Notes: a model not told the origin generated them from the letters alone. A stretch of 7,116 bases of DNA from an uncultured Arcobacter sp. (GCA_913054415.1 CAJXII010000082.1:1-7116); one strand, 5' to 3'; positions 1 to 6,875 are shown, counted from the stretch's first letter. Translations and numbers: made by a program.

Positions 1-530
1 TGGGGTTTGAGAGTGAAGTATTCTCGTGTTTTGAGGATTTGAGATATCTCACTATGTTCATCATCCAAATCCCCAAAATATCTAAGTTTTGCCGGACAGG
101 TTATCTGACAAGCAGTTGTAGTCTCACCACGAGCCAATCTCGTATCTGCACAAAATATGCACTTGTCTGTTATCTTTTTGGTAGTATCTACATATCTAGC
201 ATCATAAGGACAAGCTTAGATACACTCAACAGATAAATCACACTTATCTTCATATAATCTTATTATGCCATTATCATCCATATAGATTGCATCATTTGGA
301 CAAGCTTTGAGGCAAGGGGCATCTTCACACTGTTGACACTGCATCTGCATAAAAGTAGCCTTTAGCCTATCAAGATTCCAAAAATCCCCTTGGACTTCGC
401 CATCTTGTTCTATCCACAGTCTATGCTTGTCAGCCCCTAACAATATGCCATTTTCCTCTTTACAAGCCACTTCACACGCTTTACAGTTTATACATAGTTT
501 ATAATCAAAAGCCATTGCATATCTTGCCAT
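1..530 (-). pseudogene. Second four-cluster [4Fe-4S] ferredoxin-like subunit, interrupted by an in-frame TAA, 3' end outside the window
   Basis: Paralogue of the Fe-S subunit at 3874-4437; such subunits pass electrons to or from a molybdopterin catalytic subunit. It starts at the ATG 528-530, with AAGGA (538-542) 7 nt upstream. Cluster motif 1 is C13-x2-C16-x2-C19-x3-C23, motif 2 follows (MQCQQCEDAPCLKACP), and motif 3 begins CDLSVEC. The codon aligned with Lys104 (AAA) of the other copy is TAA (216-218). The same frame then stays open to the window edge, encoding the rest of motif 3 (ACPYDAR), all of motif 4 (CIFCADTRLARGETTTAC) and ...YFTLKP, about 11 residues short of the paralogue's end. 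No ATG follows the stop closely enough to restart the second half. The 104-residue product would hold motifs 1 and 2 only. I call it a nonsense-mutated gene, but a sequencing error is equally possible. Base composition is somewhat more G+C-rich than the other copy. Confidence 0.85.
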
Positions 531-577
531 ATTATTTTCCTTTTAATTGCCAAAAACCTTTTTTTGTGCTACCTACT

Positions 578-1525
578 CTAACGACTATATTTTTTATCTT
601 TTAGTTTTGTGATATCTCGTTTGATTGTTTTATCTGAAACACCTAAAATTTCTGCTATTTTAGATATTGTAATATTACAATCTTTGCTTATAAGTTTCAC
701 AATCTCCTCTTCTCTTGATAAAGGGACATTTCTAGGGACACTTTTGGGGACACTTTTTTTGCTTTGTTTTATATACTCTTTGAGTGATTTTCTTATAACC
801 TCTAACATAAACTCTACAAAAGGTGTACTCTCACCTAAACTTCCTGAAATTTCCAATGCTTGATAATAATGTTTTTGGTTATCTTTTATGATATTTTCAA
901 TAGGTATATACGCAAAAATATTTTTATACGATTTTAGTATGACGCTTTGCCAAAGTCTCCCAATCCTTCCATTGCCATCATCAAATGGGTGAATAAACTC
1001 AAACTCATAGTGAAATACTGAACTAACAATCAACAAATGTTCATCTGTACTATTTAGCCATCTAAATAAATCTCTCATCAAAGAATGTACCATATTTGGT
1101 GGTGGGGCAACATGTGTTACACCATCTTTGCTACCAACTGCAACATTTGAACTTCTATAAACTCCTGCACTATTTAAAAGGTTTTGCATAAGCAATTTAT
1201 GAGCTTTTAGTAAATCTTTTTCGCTTTTGTAATCATACTCATTCAAATACTCATAGGCTTTGATGGCACCTTTTACCTCTTCTATCTCTTTCATAGTACC
1301 TAAGACTGTTTTACCATTTATGATGCTTGTTACCTTTTCTTCATCAAAGTTATTTCCCTCTATCTGTAAAGTTGAAGTGATAGATTTGACCCTATTTTTT
1401 TTTCTAAGTGTTATCAAAGAGTGATTTGTATCTATATGTTTGATATCAGAAATCAGTTCAGATATATCACTAGTAAGCTTCAATATTTTAGAAGTTATAC
1501 TATAAGGTGGTTCATAGATACTCAT
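578..1525 (-). CDS. Fic family protein (class II, N-terminal inhibitory motif) with C-terminal winged helix-turn-helix
   Basis: A 315-residue cytoplasmic protein. Fic enzymes usually transfer AMP from ATP to a hydroxyl of a target protein; the target here is unknown. The active-site loop HPFDDGNGRIGR (residues 179-190) is complete, including catalytic His179. An N-terminal T52-L-Q-I-E56-G57 fits the (S/T)xxxE(G/N) inhibitory motif, so the enzyme is probably self-inhibited. GVYR (121-124) and HVAPPP (138-143) fit the target-binding flap and substrate region. Residues about 270-313 form a wHTH (ITISKIAEILGVSDKTIKRD), joined to the Fic core by the repetitive linker SVPKSVPRNVP (258-268). The ATG lies 3 nt after the oxidoreductase stop, with its ribosome site (AAAGG, 1533-1537) inside that gene, so co-transcription is likely. 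The N-terminus (YEPPYSIT) looks like a normal Fic start. The wHTH suggests DNA binding and possible autoregulation, which is inference. Confidence 0.93.
   Translation of the reverse strand: MSIYEPPYSITSKILKLTSDISELISDIKHIDTNHSLITLRKKNRVKSITSTLQIEGNNFDEEKVTSIINGKTVLGTMKEIEEVKGAIKAYEYLNEYDYKSEKDLLKAHKLLMQNLLNSAGVYRSSNVAVGSKDGVTHVAPPPNMVHSLMRDLFRWLNSTDEHLLIVSSVFHYEFEFIHPFDDGNGRIGRLWQSVILKSYKNIFAYIPIENIIKDNQKHYYQALEISGSLGESTPFVEFMLEVIRKSLKEYIKQSKKSVPKSVPRNVPLSREEEIVKLISKDCNITISKIAEILGVSDKTIKRDITKLKDKKYSR
723..758 (-). repeat. Three tandem 12-bp units inside the Fic gene, encoding its linker
   Basis: On the plus strand the units are gggacatttcta, gggacacttttg and gggacacttttt. Read on the minus strand they give the successive S/N-V-P steps of SVPKSVPRNVP between the Fic core and the winged helix. 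The period is a multiple of three, so gain or loss of a unit would change linker length and keep the frame. Confidence 0.8.
1395..1403 (-). repeat. A9 homopolymer tract within the Fic coding region
   Basis: Nine T on the plus strand (A9 in the coding strand) cover codons 41-44 (Arg-Lys-Lys-Asn), just before the inhibitory motif. Slippage by one base would shift the frame and stop the protein early. The length as given keeps the gene in frame. Confidence 0.6.
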
Positions 1526-1528
1526 AAA

Positions 1529-3871
1529 TCAACCTTTATTACTAGATTGTATCTTACTAATCTTCACATCTGTATGGTGCATAGTAGCACATCCATAGAT
1601 TTTTTCAAAACTATCTTCTATGATTTGATTATCACTTGCACCTTTACCAAAGCTATTTTCTAACAATTCACTATTACTTCCAAATCCATGAGCAAACCAG
1701 ACAACATTTGGAGCAATTTTATTTGTAGGGTATGCTTTGATTTTTATAGATGATATACTACTTGATACCTTTACTATATCACCTAATTTTATATCTAATT
1801 TTTTAGCAACTTGATTATTTATCCAAAGGTGATTTTGCTCTTGGATACTTCGTAGTATAACATTATTAGTTGATGCTGTTTGAGTAGATGTGATATATCT
1901 TCCAGTAATGAGTCTAAAATACCCATCTTTTACTTTGAAATCATACTCATCTCTCCAAGTTGGCATAGGATCAAATCCATAATTGGCTAATTTTTTTAAA
2001 TAACATTTTACTTTATATTTTTTATCTACAGTGTAATATCTTTTATTTTCTGGATAGTATTGATAATAGTTATTGTATAACTCTTTTTGCTCTTTCATAT
2101 ATGGATACCATACCCCTTTTTCTTTAAGAGTTTTATATACATCTTCGCCAAATTGTTTTGTAATAAGAAGTTTATTTCTTATAGTTGTATTGTATTTATA
2201 TAGTTCGCTAAGATTATATCCACCATCTTCAAAAGCTTTTATAATTCCATTTTCTTTAATATTTTCTTGTAGTTCATCATCATATTTTCTACTTATATTA
2301 AAAAGATCAAGTGATAATTTATCGCCCAATCCTTTTAAAATATCTTGCAAACTTCTACTTTCATACAGAGGCTTTATCACTTGATTTCTTAGTGCAAGTG
2401 ATGGCTCAAGTTTGTTAAAACTTACAACCATATCTTCCCTTTCAAGATAAGTGCATTCTGGCAAAATCACATCTGCCATAAGTGTTGTATCGCAAGGCAT
2501 AGTATCAAGCACTACAATTAAGTCCATCATATGAAGCATCTTTTTTGTTTTGGCAATATTTGGCATATTTTGCATAATATTATGTTTTCTAATAAACATA
2601 GCTTTTATTGGATATGGAGCAGTTTTGTTTATAATTTTTTCTCTGAAATTCAACCAACTTCCACCTTTGTTTGATCCATAAACTATCCCATCAAGATCAA
2701 ATCTATCTTTTGTATTGTTGTAAAACGGCTCATTGATTTGTTCATATTCTATTTTGATTGGTTTTCCAAAAATTATTCCACCTTTTTTGTTTATACTTCC
2801 TGCAAGTGCATTTATAAGCACCATAGCTCTTCTTAGTTGAAAATCATTTTTGCTCCATACACTTCTTCTTCCTAGATAATAAAGTGGATTTTTAGCACCA
2901 AAAAACTCTCTTGTGATTTGTTCAATCTGATTAGCTGGTATATTTGTCTTTGATTCAGCCCAAGTAGATGTGTAATTTTGCTCTAAAATATGTTTTTTTA
3001 GTTTATCAAAATCTTGAAAATATTTTTTTACATATTGTTTATTGTATAGATTTTCTTTAATAGCAATATATATCATACTAAGACAAAAAGCAAGATCAGT
3101 TCCTACATTAATAGGTAAATATTTGTCTGCTTTGATTGCTGTGATTGTAACTCGTGGATCAAGCACTATTAGTTTTTGATCTTTATTATGAAGCATATCT
3201 ATACTATCTGGTGTGATTAAACTTTCATATCGATTTGCACCACTTATTATTAGATAATCACTTCCATTTGTATCCATCTCTCCTACATCTGAAATGGTTA
3301 GTAGTGTGGCACCAAGCTTTGTATTTAGACAAATACTTCCCTCATCAAAAAAATTACTACTTCCCAATTTACCGCCAAAGAACTTGATATATTCATCTTT
3401 ATTAAATCCCTCACCATTACAATATGCTATTGTTGAGCGATTGTCTTTTTGCTCATCTAAGATTTTAACAAGTTTATTTTTTATATATTCAAAAGCTTCA
3501 TCCCAAGTTACTCTTTTGTATTTCCCATCTCCTCGGTTACCTATGCGAATAAGTGGATACTTCAATCTATCTTTATCGTATAGTGCATCTATTCCTGCAT
3601 TGCCTTTTAGGCATAACATATTTCTGCTTTTTGGAAAATACTTATTTGGATTTAGCTTTGTTACTACCCCATCTTCAACTCTTGCAAATCCTGCACATTT
3701 GTTTCTACACATATTGCAAAGGTATGAAATATTTTGTGTATCCTTTTTGTTTGATGTTTTTGTAGTAGTTGCTGGTATTTGTGTAGTATTAGCTAAAGCA
3801 GATGATGCAAAAATCGTAAGATAAGCACTGTTTTGTAAAAATTTTCTTCTTGATATCTCTATTGGTCGCAT
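1529..3871 (-). CDS. Tat-exported molybdopterin oxidoreductase catalytic subunit, polysulfide/thiosulfate reductase (PsrA/PhsA)-like
   Basis: Large subunit of a DMSO reductase-family enzyme, 780 residues from the chosen ATG, close to the size of PsrA/PhsA. The N-terminus has a twin-arginine signal (SRRKFL, residues 7-12), a short hydrophobic stretch and a likely cleavage site after ALA (residue 27), so it should act in the periplasm. C52-x2-C55-x3-C59-x27-C87 binds the proximal [4Fe-4S] cluster. Cys181 (GSICLNTK) is the likely Mo ligand, as in Cys-type enzymes, not the Ser of DmsA. ADVILPECTYLERED (466-480) is typical of the central molybdopterin domain. The C-terminal domain has HGFG (728-731) followed by GASD, as in PsrA/PhsA. 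Expected electron partner: the Fe-S subunit encoded just upstream. The substrate is not settled by sequence; polysulfide, thiosulfate, tetrathionate, arsenate or another oxyanion are possible. No membrane anchor gene is adjacent. Confidence 0.92.
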   Translation of the reverse strand: MRPIEISRRKFLQNSAYLTIFASSALANTTQIPATTTKTSNKKDTQNISYLCNMCRNKCAGFARVEDGVVTKLNPNKYFPKSRNMLCLKGNAGIDALYDKDRLKYPLIRIGNRGDGKYKRVTWDEAFEYIKNKLVKILDEQKDNRSTIAYCNGEGFNKDEYIKFFGGKLGSSNFFDEGSICLNTKLGATLLTISDVGEMDTNGSDYLIISGANRYESLITPDSIDMLHNKDQKLIVLDPRVTITAIKADKYLPINVGTDLAFCLSMIYIAIKENLYNKQYVKKYFQDFDKLKKHILEQNYTSTWAESKTNIPANQIEQITREFFGAKNPLYYLGRRSVWSKNDFQLRRAMVLINALAGSINKKGGIIFGKPIKIEYEQINEPFYNNTKDRFDLDGIVYGSNKGGSWLNFREKIINKTAPYPIKAMFIRKHNIMQNMPNIAKTKKMLHMMDLIVVLDTMPCDTTLMADVILPECTYLEREDMVVSFNKLEPSLALRNQVIKPLYESRSLQDILKGLGDKLSLDLFNISRKYDDELQENIKENGIIKAFEDGGYNLSELYKYNTTIRNKLLITKQFGEDVYKTLKEKGVWYPYMKEQKELYNNYYQYYPENKRYYTVDKKYKVKCYLKKLANYGFDPMPTWRDEYDFKVKDGYFRLITGRYITSTQTASTNNVILRSIQEQNHLWINNQVAKKLDIKLGDIVKVSSSISSIKIKAYPTNKIAPNVVWFAHGFGSNSELLENSFGKGASDNQIIEDSFEKIYGCATMHHTDVKISKIQSSNKG

Positions 3872-3880
3872 CACTATTCC
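3869..3880 (-). promoter_or_regulatory. Stop/start overlap and ribosome site that decide the oxidoreductase start
   Basis: The minus strand reads GGAATAGTGATG. TAG ends the Fe-S subunit. GTG (3872-3874) overlaps it by one base, and ATG (3869-3871) follows directly in the same frame. The Shine-Dalgarno-like GGAA (3877-3880) is 5 nt from ATG but only 2 nt from GTG, so I prefer ATG; the products differ by one residue. The arrangement indicates translational coupling of the two subunits. Confidence 0.6.
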
Positions 3881-4437
3881 AAATAAAAAAGTTTAGGTTT
3901 TGTTTCAAACTCAGGTTTTAAAGTAAAATGTTTTCTTTGTTTTAAAATCTGACTTATTTGACTGTTCTCATCATCAAGATCACCAAAATATCTAAGTTTA
4001 CTAGGGCAGGTTATTTGACAAGCAGTAGTTGTTTCTCCACGAGCTAATCTAGTATCAGCACAAAAGATACACTTATCTGTAAATTTCTCTTTATGATTTA
4101 TATATCTTGCTTCATAAGGACAAGCTTTCATACAATACAAACTAAGATCACATAGATTTTTATGGATACGAACTATGCCATTATTATCTATATAAATAGC
4201 ATTGTTTGGGCATGCTTTTAGACATAATGGATCTTGACACTCTTGACATTGCATTTGTATAAATTGTGATTTTGAAAAATCAAGATCAAAATAATCCCCC
4301 TCAATCTCATCTTCAACTATCCAAAGGCGATGCTCTTTAGCTCCTAAATCTATTCCATTTTCCTCTTTACAAGCTACTTCACAAGCATGACAATTTATAC
4401 AAAGTTTATAATCAAATGCCATTGCGTAATTTGCCAT
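3874..4437 (-). CDS. Four-cluster ferredoxin-like electron-transfer subunit (DmsB/PsrB/PhsB/TtrB type) of a molybdoenzyme
   Basis: A 187-residue Fe-S subunit expected to carry electrons between the membrane quinone pool and the catalytic subunit encoded directly downstream. Motif 1: C13-x2-C16-x2-C19-x3-C23. Motif 2: C64-x2-C67-x4-C72-x3-C76-P. Motif 3: C96-x2-S99-x2-C102-x3-C106-P, with Ser replacing the usual second Cys. Motif 4: C123-x2-C126-x13-C140-x3-C144-P, where the common Pro before the third Cys is Thr (GETTTAC). It has no signal peptide, as expected for a subunit that folds in the cytoplasm and is exported with its Tat-bearing partner. The ATG lies 3 nt after the pyrC stop, with AAGGA (4444-4448) inside pyrC, and the stop overlaps the start region of the next gene. 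The family is clear; the physiological substrate of the complex is not. Confidence 0.93.
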   Translation of the reverse strand: MANYAMAFDYKLCINCHACEVACKEENGIDLGAKEHRLWIVEDEIEGDYFDLDFSKSQFIQMQCQECQDPLCLKACPNNAIYIDNNGIVRIHKNLCDLSLYCMKACPYEARYINHKEKFTDKCIFCADTRLARGETTTACQITCPSKLRYFGDLDDENSQISQILKQRKHFTLKPEFETKPKLFYLE

Positions 4438-4440
4438 AAA

Positions 4441-5466
4441 TTATCCTTGGATGATACTATCTATACTCCAAGATAGTGTTTCGTTTGAATACATAGGCAC
4501 AACTATCTCATTTTCAAATCTATAATCTTGAGGCACTACAAAATCTTTTTTGATTAGATTTATAGTTTTGTTTGTTCTTTTTAAATTATAGATATTTGTT
4601 GCATTGATACTTATAAATTTCTCTAAATTTTCTAATTTATTATGTTTTTCAAATAATTCAGCTAAAACTTGAATAGCAATAGGAGATGTAAATACACCAG
4701 CCGCACAACCACAATTCTCTTTTGCATCTTTTGGATGTGGTGCAGAATCACTACCAAACATCACTTTAGGGTGAGCCGAAGTTGCTAGAGTTACCAATGC
4801 TTCTCTATCCTCGTATCTTTTTGCAATAGGCTTACAAAATAGATGTGGTTTTAACATACCACCTGCTACATCATCCAAAGTTATTAAAAGATGTTGAACA
4901 GTAATAGTTGCATATAGATTATCATATCTATCTAAAAGCTTTGTCGCATCTTTTGTTGTGATATGTTCCATAATGATTTTTAGTTTTGGAAAAGCTTTTG
5001 CCAATGTTTCATAAACACTTAAAAACTCTTTTTCTCTATCCATAACAAAACCATTTGTTTCACCATGCACACACAACGGTAAACCAAGATCGGCCATAGC
5101 ATTTAAAGTAGGGGCTAACTCATTTACATCTATACTACTTACTCCACCCTCGCTATTTGTTGTGATCCCAGCAGGATATAGTTTGATAGCTTTAATATCA
5201 TCTTTAACAGATTCTAAAAACTCTTTTGAATATGGCTTGAAAAACAGAGTCATCATAGGTTCAAAATCATCATCTTTTATAGCATCTTTGATTCTATTTT
5301 TATAAGATATAACAGCTTCTTTTGTATCCACTGGTGGCACAAGATTTGGCATAATAATAGCTGCACTAAATGTTTTAGAAGATAATGGTGCTACAAGTTT
5401 GAGCATATCTTCATCTCTTAAATGAAGATGCATATCAAATGGTGATCGTATAGATAATCTTTTCAT
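4441..5466 (-). CDS. pyrC: Dihydroorotase, class II (PyrC)
   Basis: Catalyses the reversible cyclisation of N-carbamoyl-L-aspartate to L-dihydroorotate, the third step of de novo pyrimidine synthesis, in the cytoplasm. At 341 residues it matches E. coli-type PyrC in length and motifs. DMHLHLRD (residues 11-18) supplies metal ligands His13 and His15 and substrate-binding Arg17. Lys95 in IKLYPAGITTNS is the lysine expected to be carboxylated and to bridge the two Zn ions. His134 (CVHGE) and His168 (MEHIT) are further ligands. GSDSAPH (238-244) carries the catalytic Asp240. The Shine-Dalgarno AAAGGT (5472-5477) overlaps the rho stop codon and lies 5 nt from the ATG, so pyrC is probably co-transcribed and partly coupled with rho. 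The active-site residues look intact. Confidence 0.97.
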   Translation of the reverse strand: MKRLSIRSPFDMHLHLRDEDMLKLVAPLSSKTFSAAIIMPNLVPPVDTKEAVISYKNRIKDAIKDDDFEPMMTLFFKPYSKEFLESVKDDIKAIKLYPAGITTNSEGGVSSIDVNELAPTLNAMADLGLPLCVHGETNGFVMDREKEFLSVYETLAKAFPKLKIIMEHITTKDATKLLDRYDNLYATITVQHLLITLDDVAGGMLKPHLFCKPIAKRYEDREALVTLATSAHPKVMFGSDSAPHPKDAKENCGCAAGVFTSPIAIQVLAELFEKHNKLENLEKFISINATNIYNLKRTNKTINLIKKDFVVPQDYRFENEIVVPMYSNETLSWSIDSIIQG

Positions 5467-5475
5467 ATTTTACCT

Positions 5476-6843
5476 TTAAGCATTCATAGAGATTAAAAAC
5501 TCTACATTTGTTTTTGTTTTTGCCATTTTTGAGTATATAAATTTTAGTGCTTCCACTTCATCCATATCTGCCATAGCATTTCTTAATATCCAAATTTTTT
5601 GTAACTCTTCAGGATGTAAAAGCAATTCCTCTTTTCTTGTTCCTGATTTTACTACATCTACTGCTGGATATACTCTTCTATCTGCTGCTTTTCTTGTAAG
5701 CACCACTTCTGAGTTTCCTGTCCCTTTAAACTCCTCAAATATCACTTCATCCATCTTTGAACCAGTATCAACTAATGCAGTTGCGATAATAGTTAAGCTT
5801 CCACCCTCTTCAATATTTCTAGCAGCTCCAAAAAATCTTTTTGGTTTGTGTAGTGCATTTGCATCTACTCCCCCACTTAAAACTTTACCTGAAGATGGTG
5901 TTACAGTATTATAAGCTCTTGCTAATCTAGTGATAGAATCTAGCAATATAACTACATCTTTGCCCATCTCTGCCATTCTTTTTGCTTTATTTATAACCAT
6001 CTCAGCAACTTTTACATGATTTGCAGCTGGAAGATCAAAAGTTGAGCTATAAACTTCACCTTTAACACTTCTTTGCATATCTGTTACCTCTTCTGGTCTT
6101 TCATCAATTAGTAATACCATAAGATTAACATCAGGATGATTTTTTTCTAAACCATGAGCTAACTCTTTTAGAAGTTCTGTTTTACCAGTTTTTGGTTGTG
6201 CTACGATTAAACCTCTTTGACCTTTACCCATAGGTGCAAACATATCTAGTATTCTACCTGTCATTTTTGTTTGATCATATTCAAAAGTAAATCTTTGTGT
6301 TGTATATAAAGGTGTTAAGTTATCAAACAATGGTCTATTTTTTGATTGTTCTACTGGCAAATAATTGATAGCTTCTATTTTCAATAAAGCATAATATTTT
6401 TCATTATCTTTTGCTGGTGGTCTTACTTGCCCACTTACAATATCTCCGCTTCTTAAAGCAAATCTTTTAATTTGTGTAGCACTTACATAACTATCACTTG
6501 ATGTATCTGAAAAATTACCATCTAAAGCTCTTAAAAATCCAAATCCACCATCTTTAATATCAAGTATCCCTGTAAATAAAACATATCCACCAGCACTTGT
6601 TTGTGCTTCAAGTATAGCAAATATTAGATCTTGTCGTGGGAACTCCTGTGGATTTTCTACATTTAGCTCATTTCCAATAGTTATAAGCTCATCAAGACTT
6701 TTTAATCTTAAATCTTCAATAGTCATACCTTTTACTGGTATATGTGTTCTTTTGTGTTGATTTTTTTTATTTTGTGTTTTGCCGTTTGTTTTTTTCTCTG
6801 TCTGTTTTTTTTCTGATTGTTGTTTTGGTTGTTTATCTTCCAT
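5476..6843 (-). CDS. rho: Transcription termination factor Rho
   Basis: Hexameric RNA-dependent ATPase/helicase that ends transcription of untranslated RNA. The 455 residues compare with 419 in E. coli; the excess is mainly an N-terminal tail (residues 1-38) very rich in Lys and Gln. Residues about 41-80 form the Rho N-terminal helical domain. The cold-shock-like RNA-binding domain follows, with GGFGFLR (99-105) and SATQIKRFALRSGD (121-134). The ATPase core has Walker A AQPKTGKT (215-222), LIDERPEEV (245-253), Walker B VVILLDSITRLARAYN (297-312), the Q-loop region SGGVDANALHKPKRFFGAAR (323-342) and the R-loop region GTGNSE (374-379). All catalytic motifs are present. The start ATG has only a distant AAGG (14 nt away), so initiation may be weak or leader-dependent. 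First gene of the visible run, with pyrC 9 nt downstream. Confidence 0.98.
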   Translation of the reverse strand: MEDKQPKQQSEKKQTEKKTNGKTQNKKNQHKRTHIPVKGMTIEDLRLKSLDELITIGNELNVENPQEFPRQDLIFAILEAQTSAGGYVLFTGILDIKDGGFGFLRALDGNFSDTSSDSYVSATQIKRFALRSGDIVSGQVRPPAKDNEKYYALLKIEAINYLPVEQSKNRPLFDNLTPLYTTQRFTFEYDQTKMTGRILDMFAPMGKGQRGLIVAQPKTGKTELLKELAHGLEKNHPDVNLMVLLIDERPEEVTDMQRSVKGEVYSSTFDLPAANHVKVAEMVINKAKRMAEMGKDVVILLDSITRLARAYNTVTPSSGKVLSGGVDANALHKPKRFFGAARNIEEGGSLTIIATALVDTGSKMDEVIFEEFKGTGNSEVVLTRKAADRRVYPAVDVVKSGTRKEELLLHPEELQKIWILRNAMADMDEVEALKFIYSKMAKTKTNVEFLISMNA

Positions 6844-6875
6844 ATTGTAAATTTATGCCTTATTGATTTTTTAAC

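Noticed and set aside
216..218. The stop in the second Fe-S gene as a recoded selenocysteine codon
   Set aside because: The codon is TAA, not TGA, and the aligned residue in the intact copy is Lys, not Cys.
39..236. Plus-strand open frame of 65 codons
   Set aside because: It lies antisense to the conserved second half of the Fe-S paralogue, whose minus frame shows clear coding constraint.
551..566. Hairpin CAAAAA-cctt-TTTTTG between fic and the second Fe-S gene as a terminator
   Set aside because: The stem is only 6 bp and almost all A-T, and could be a chance result of neighbouring A and T runs.
609..863. Plus-strand open frame of 84 codons
   Set aside because: It is antisense to the C-terminal part of the well-supported Fic-wHTH gene, with no recognisable motif of its own.
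1421..1663. Plus-strand open frame spanning the Fic/oxidoreductase junction
   Set aside because: It is antisense to two real genes, and its composition is what reverse-strand AT-rich coding sequence gives.
2073..2384. Plus-strand open frame of 103 codons
   Set aside because: Antisense to the molybdopterin oxidoreductase; its Ser/Leu-rich pseudo-membrane look is typical of a shadow frame.
3294..3824. Plus-strand open frames of 176 and 70 codons, hydrophobic
   Set aside because: Both are antisense to the N-terminal third of the oxidoreductase, where the Fe-S motif and Tat signal prove the minus frame; they also overlap each other in different frames.
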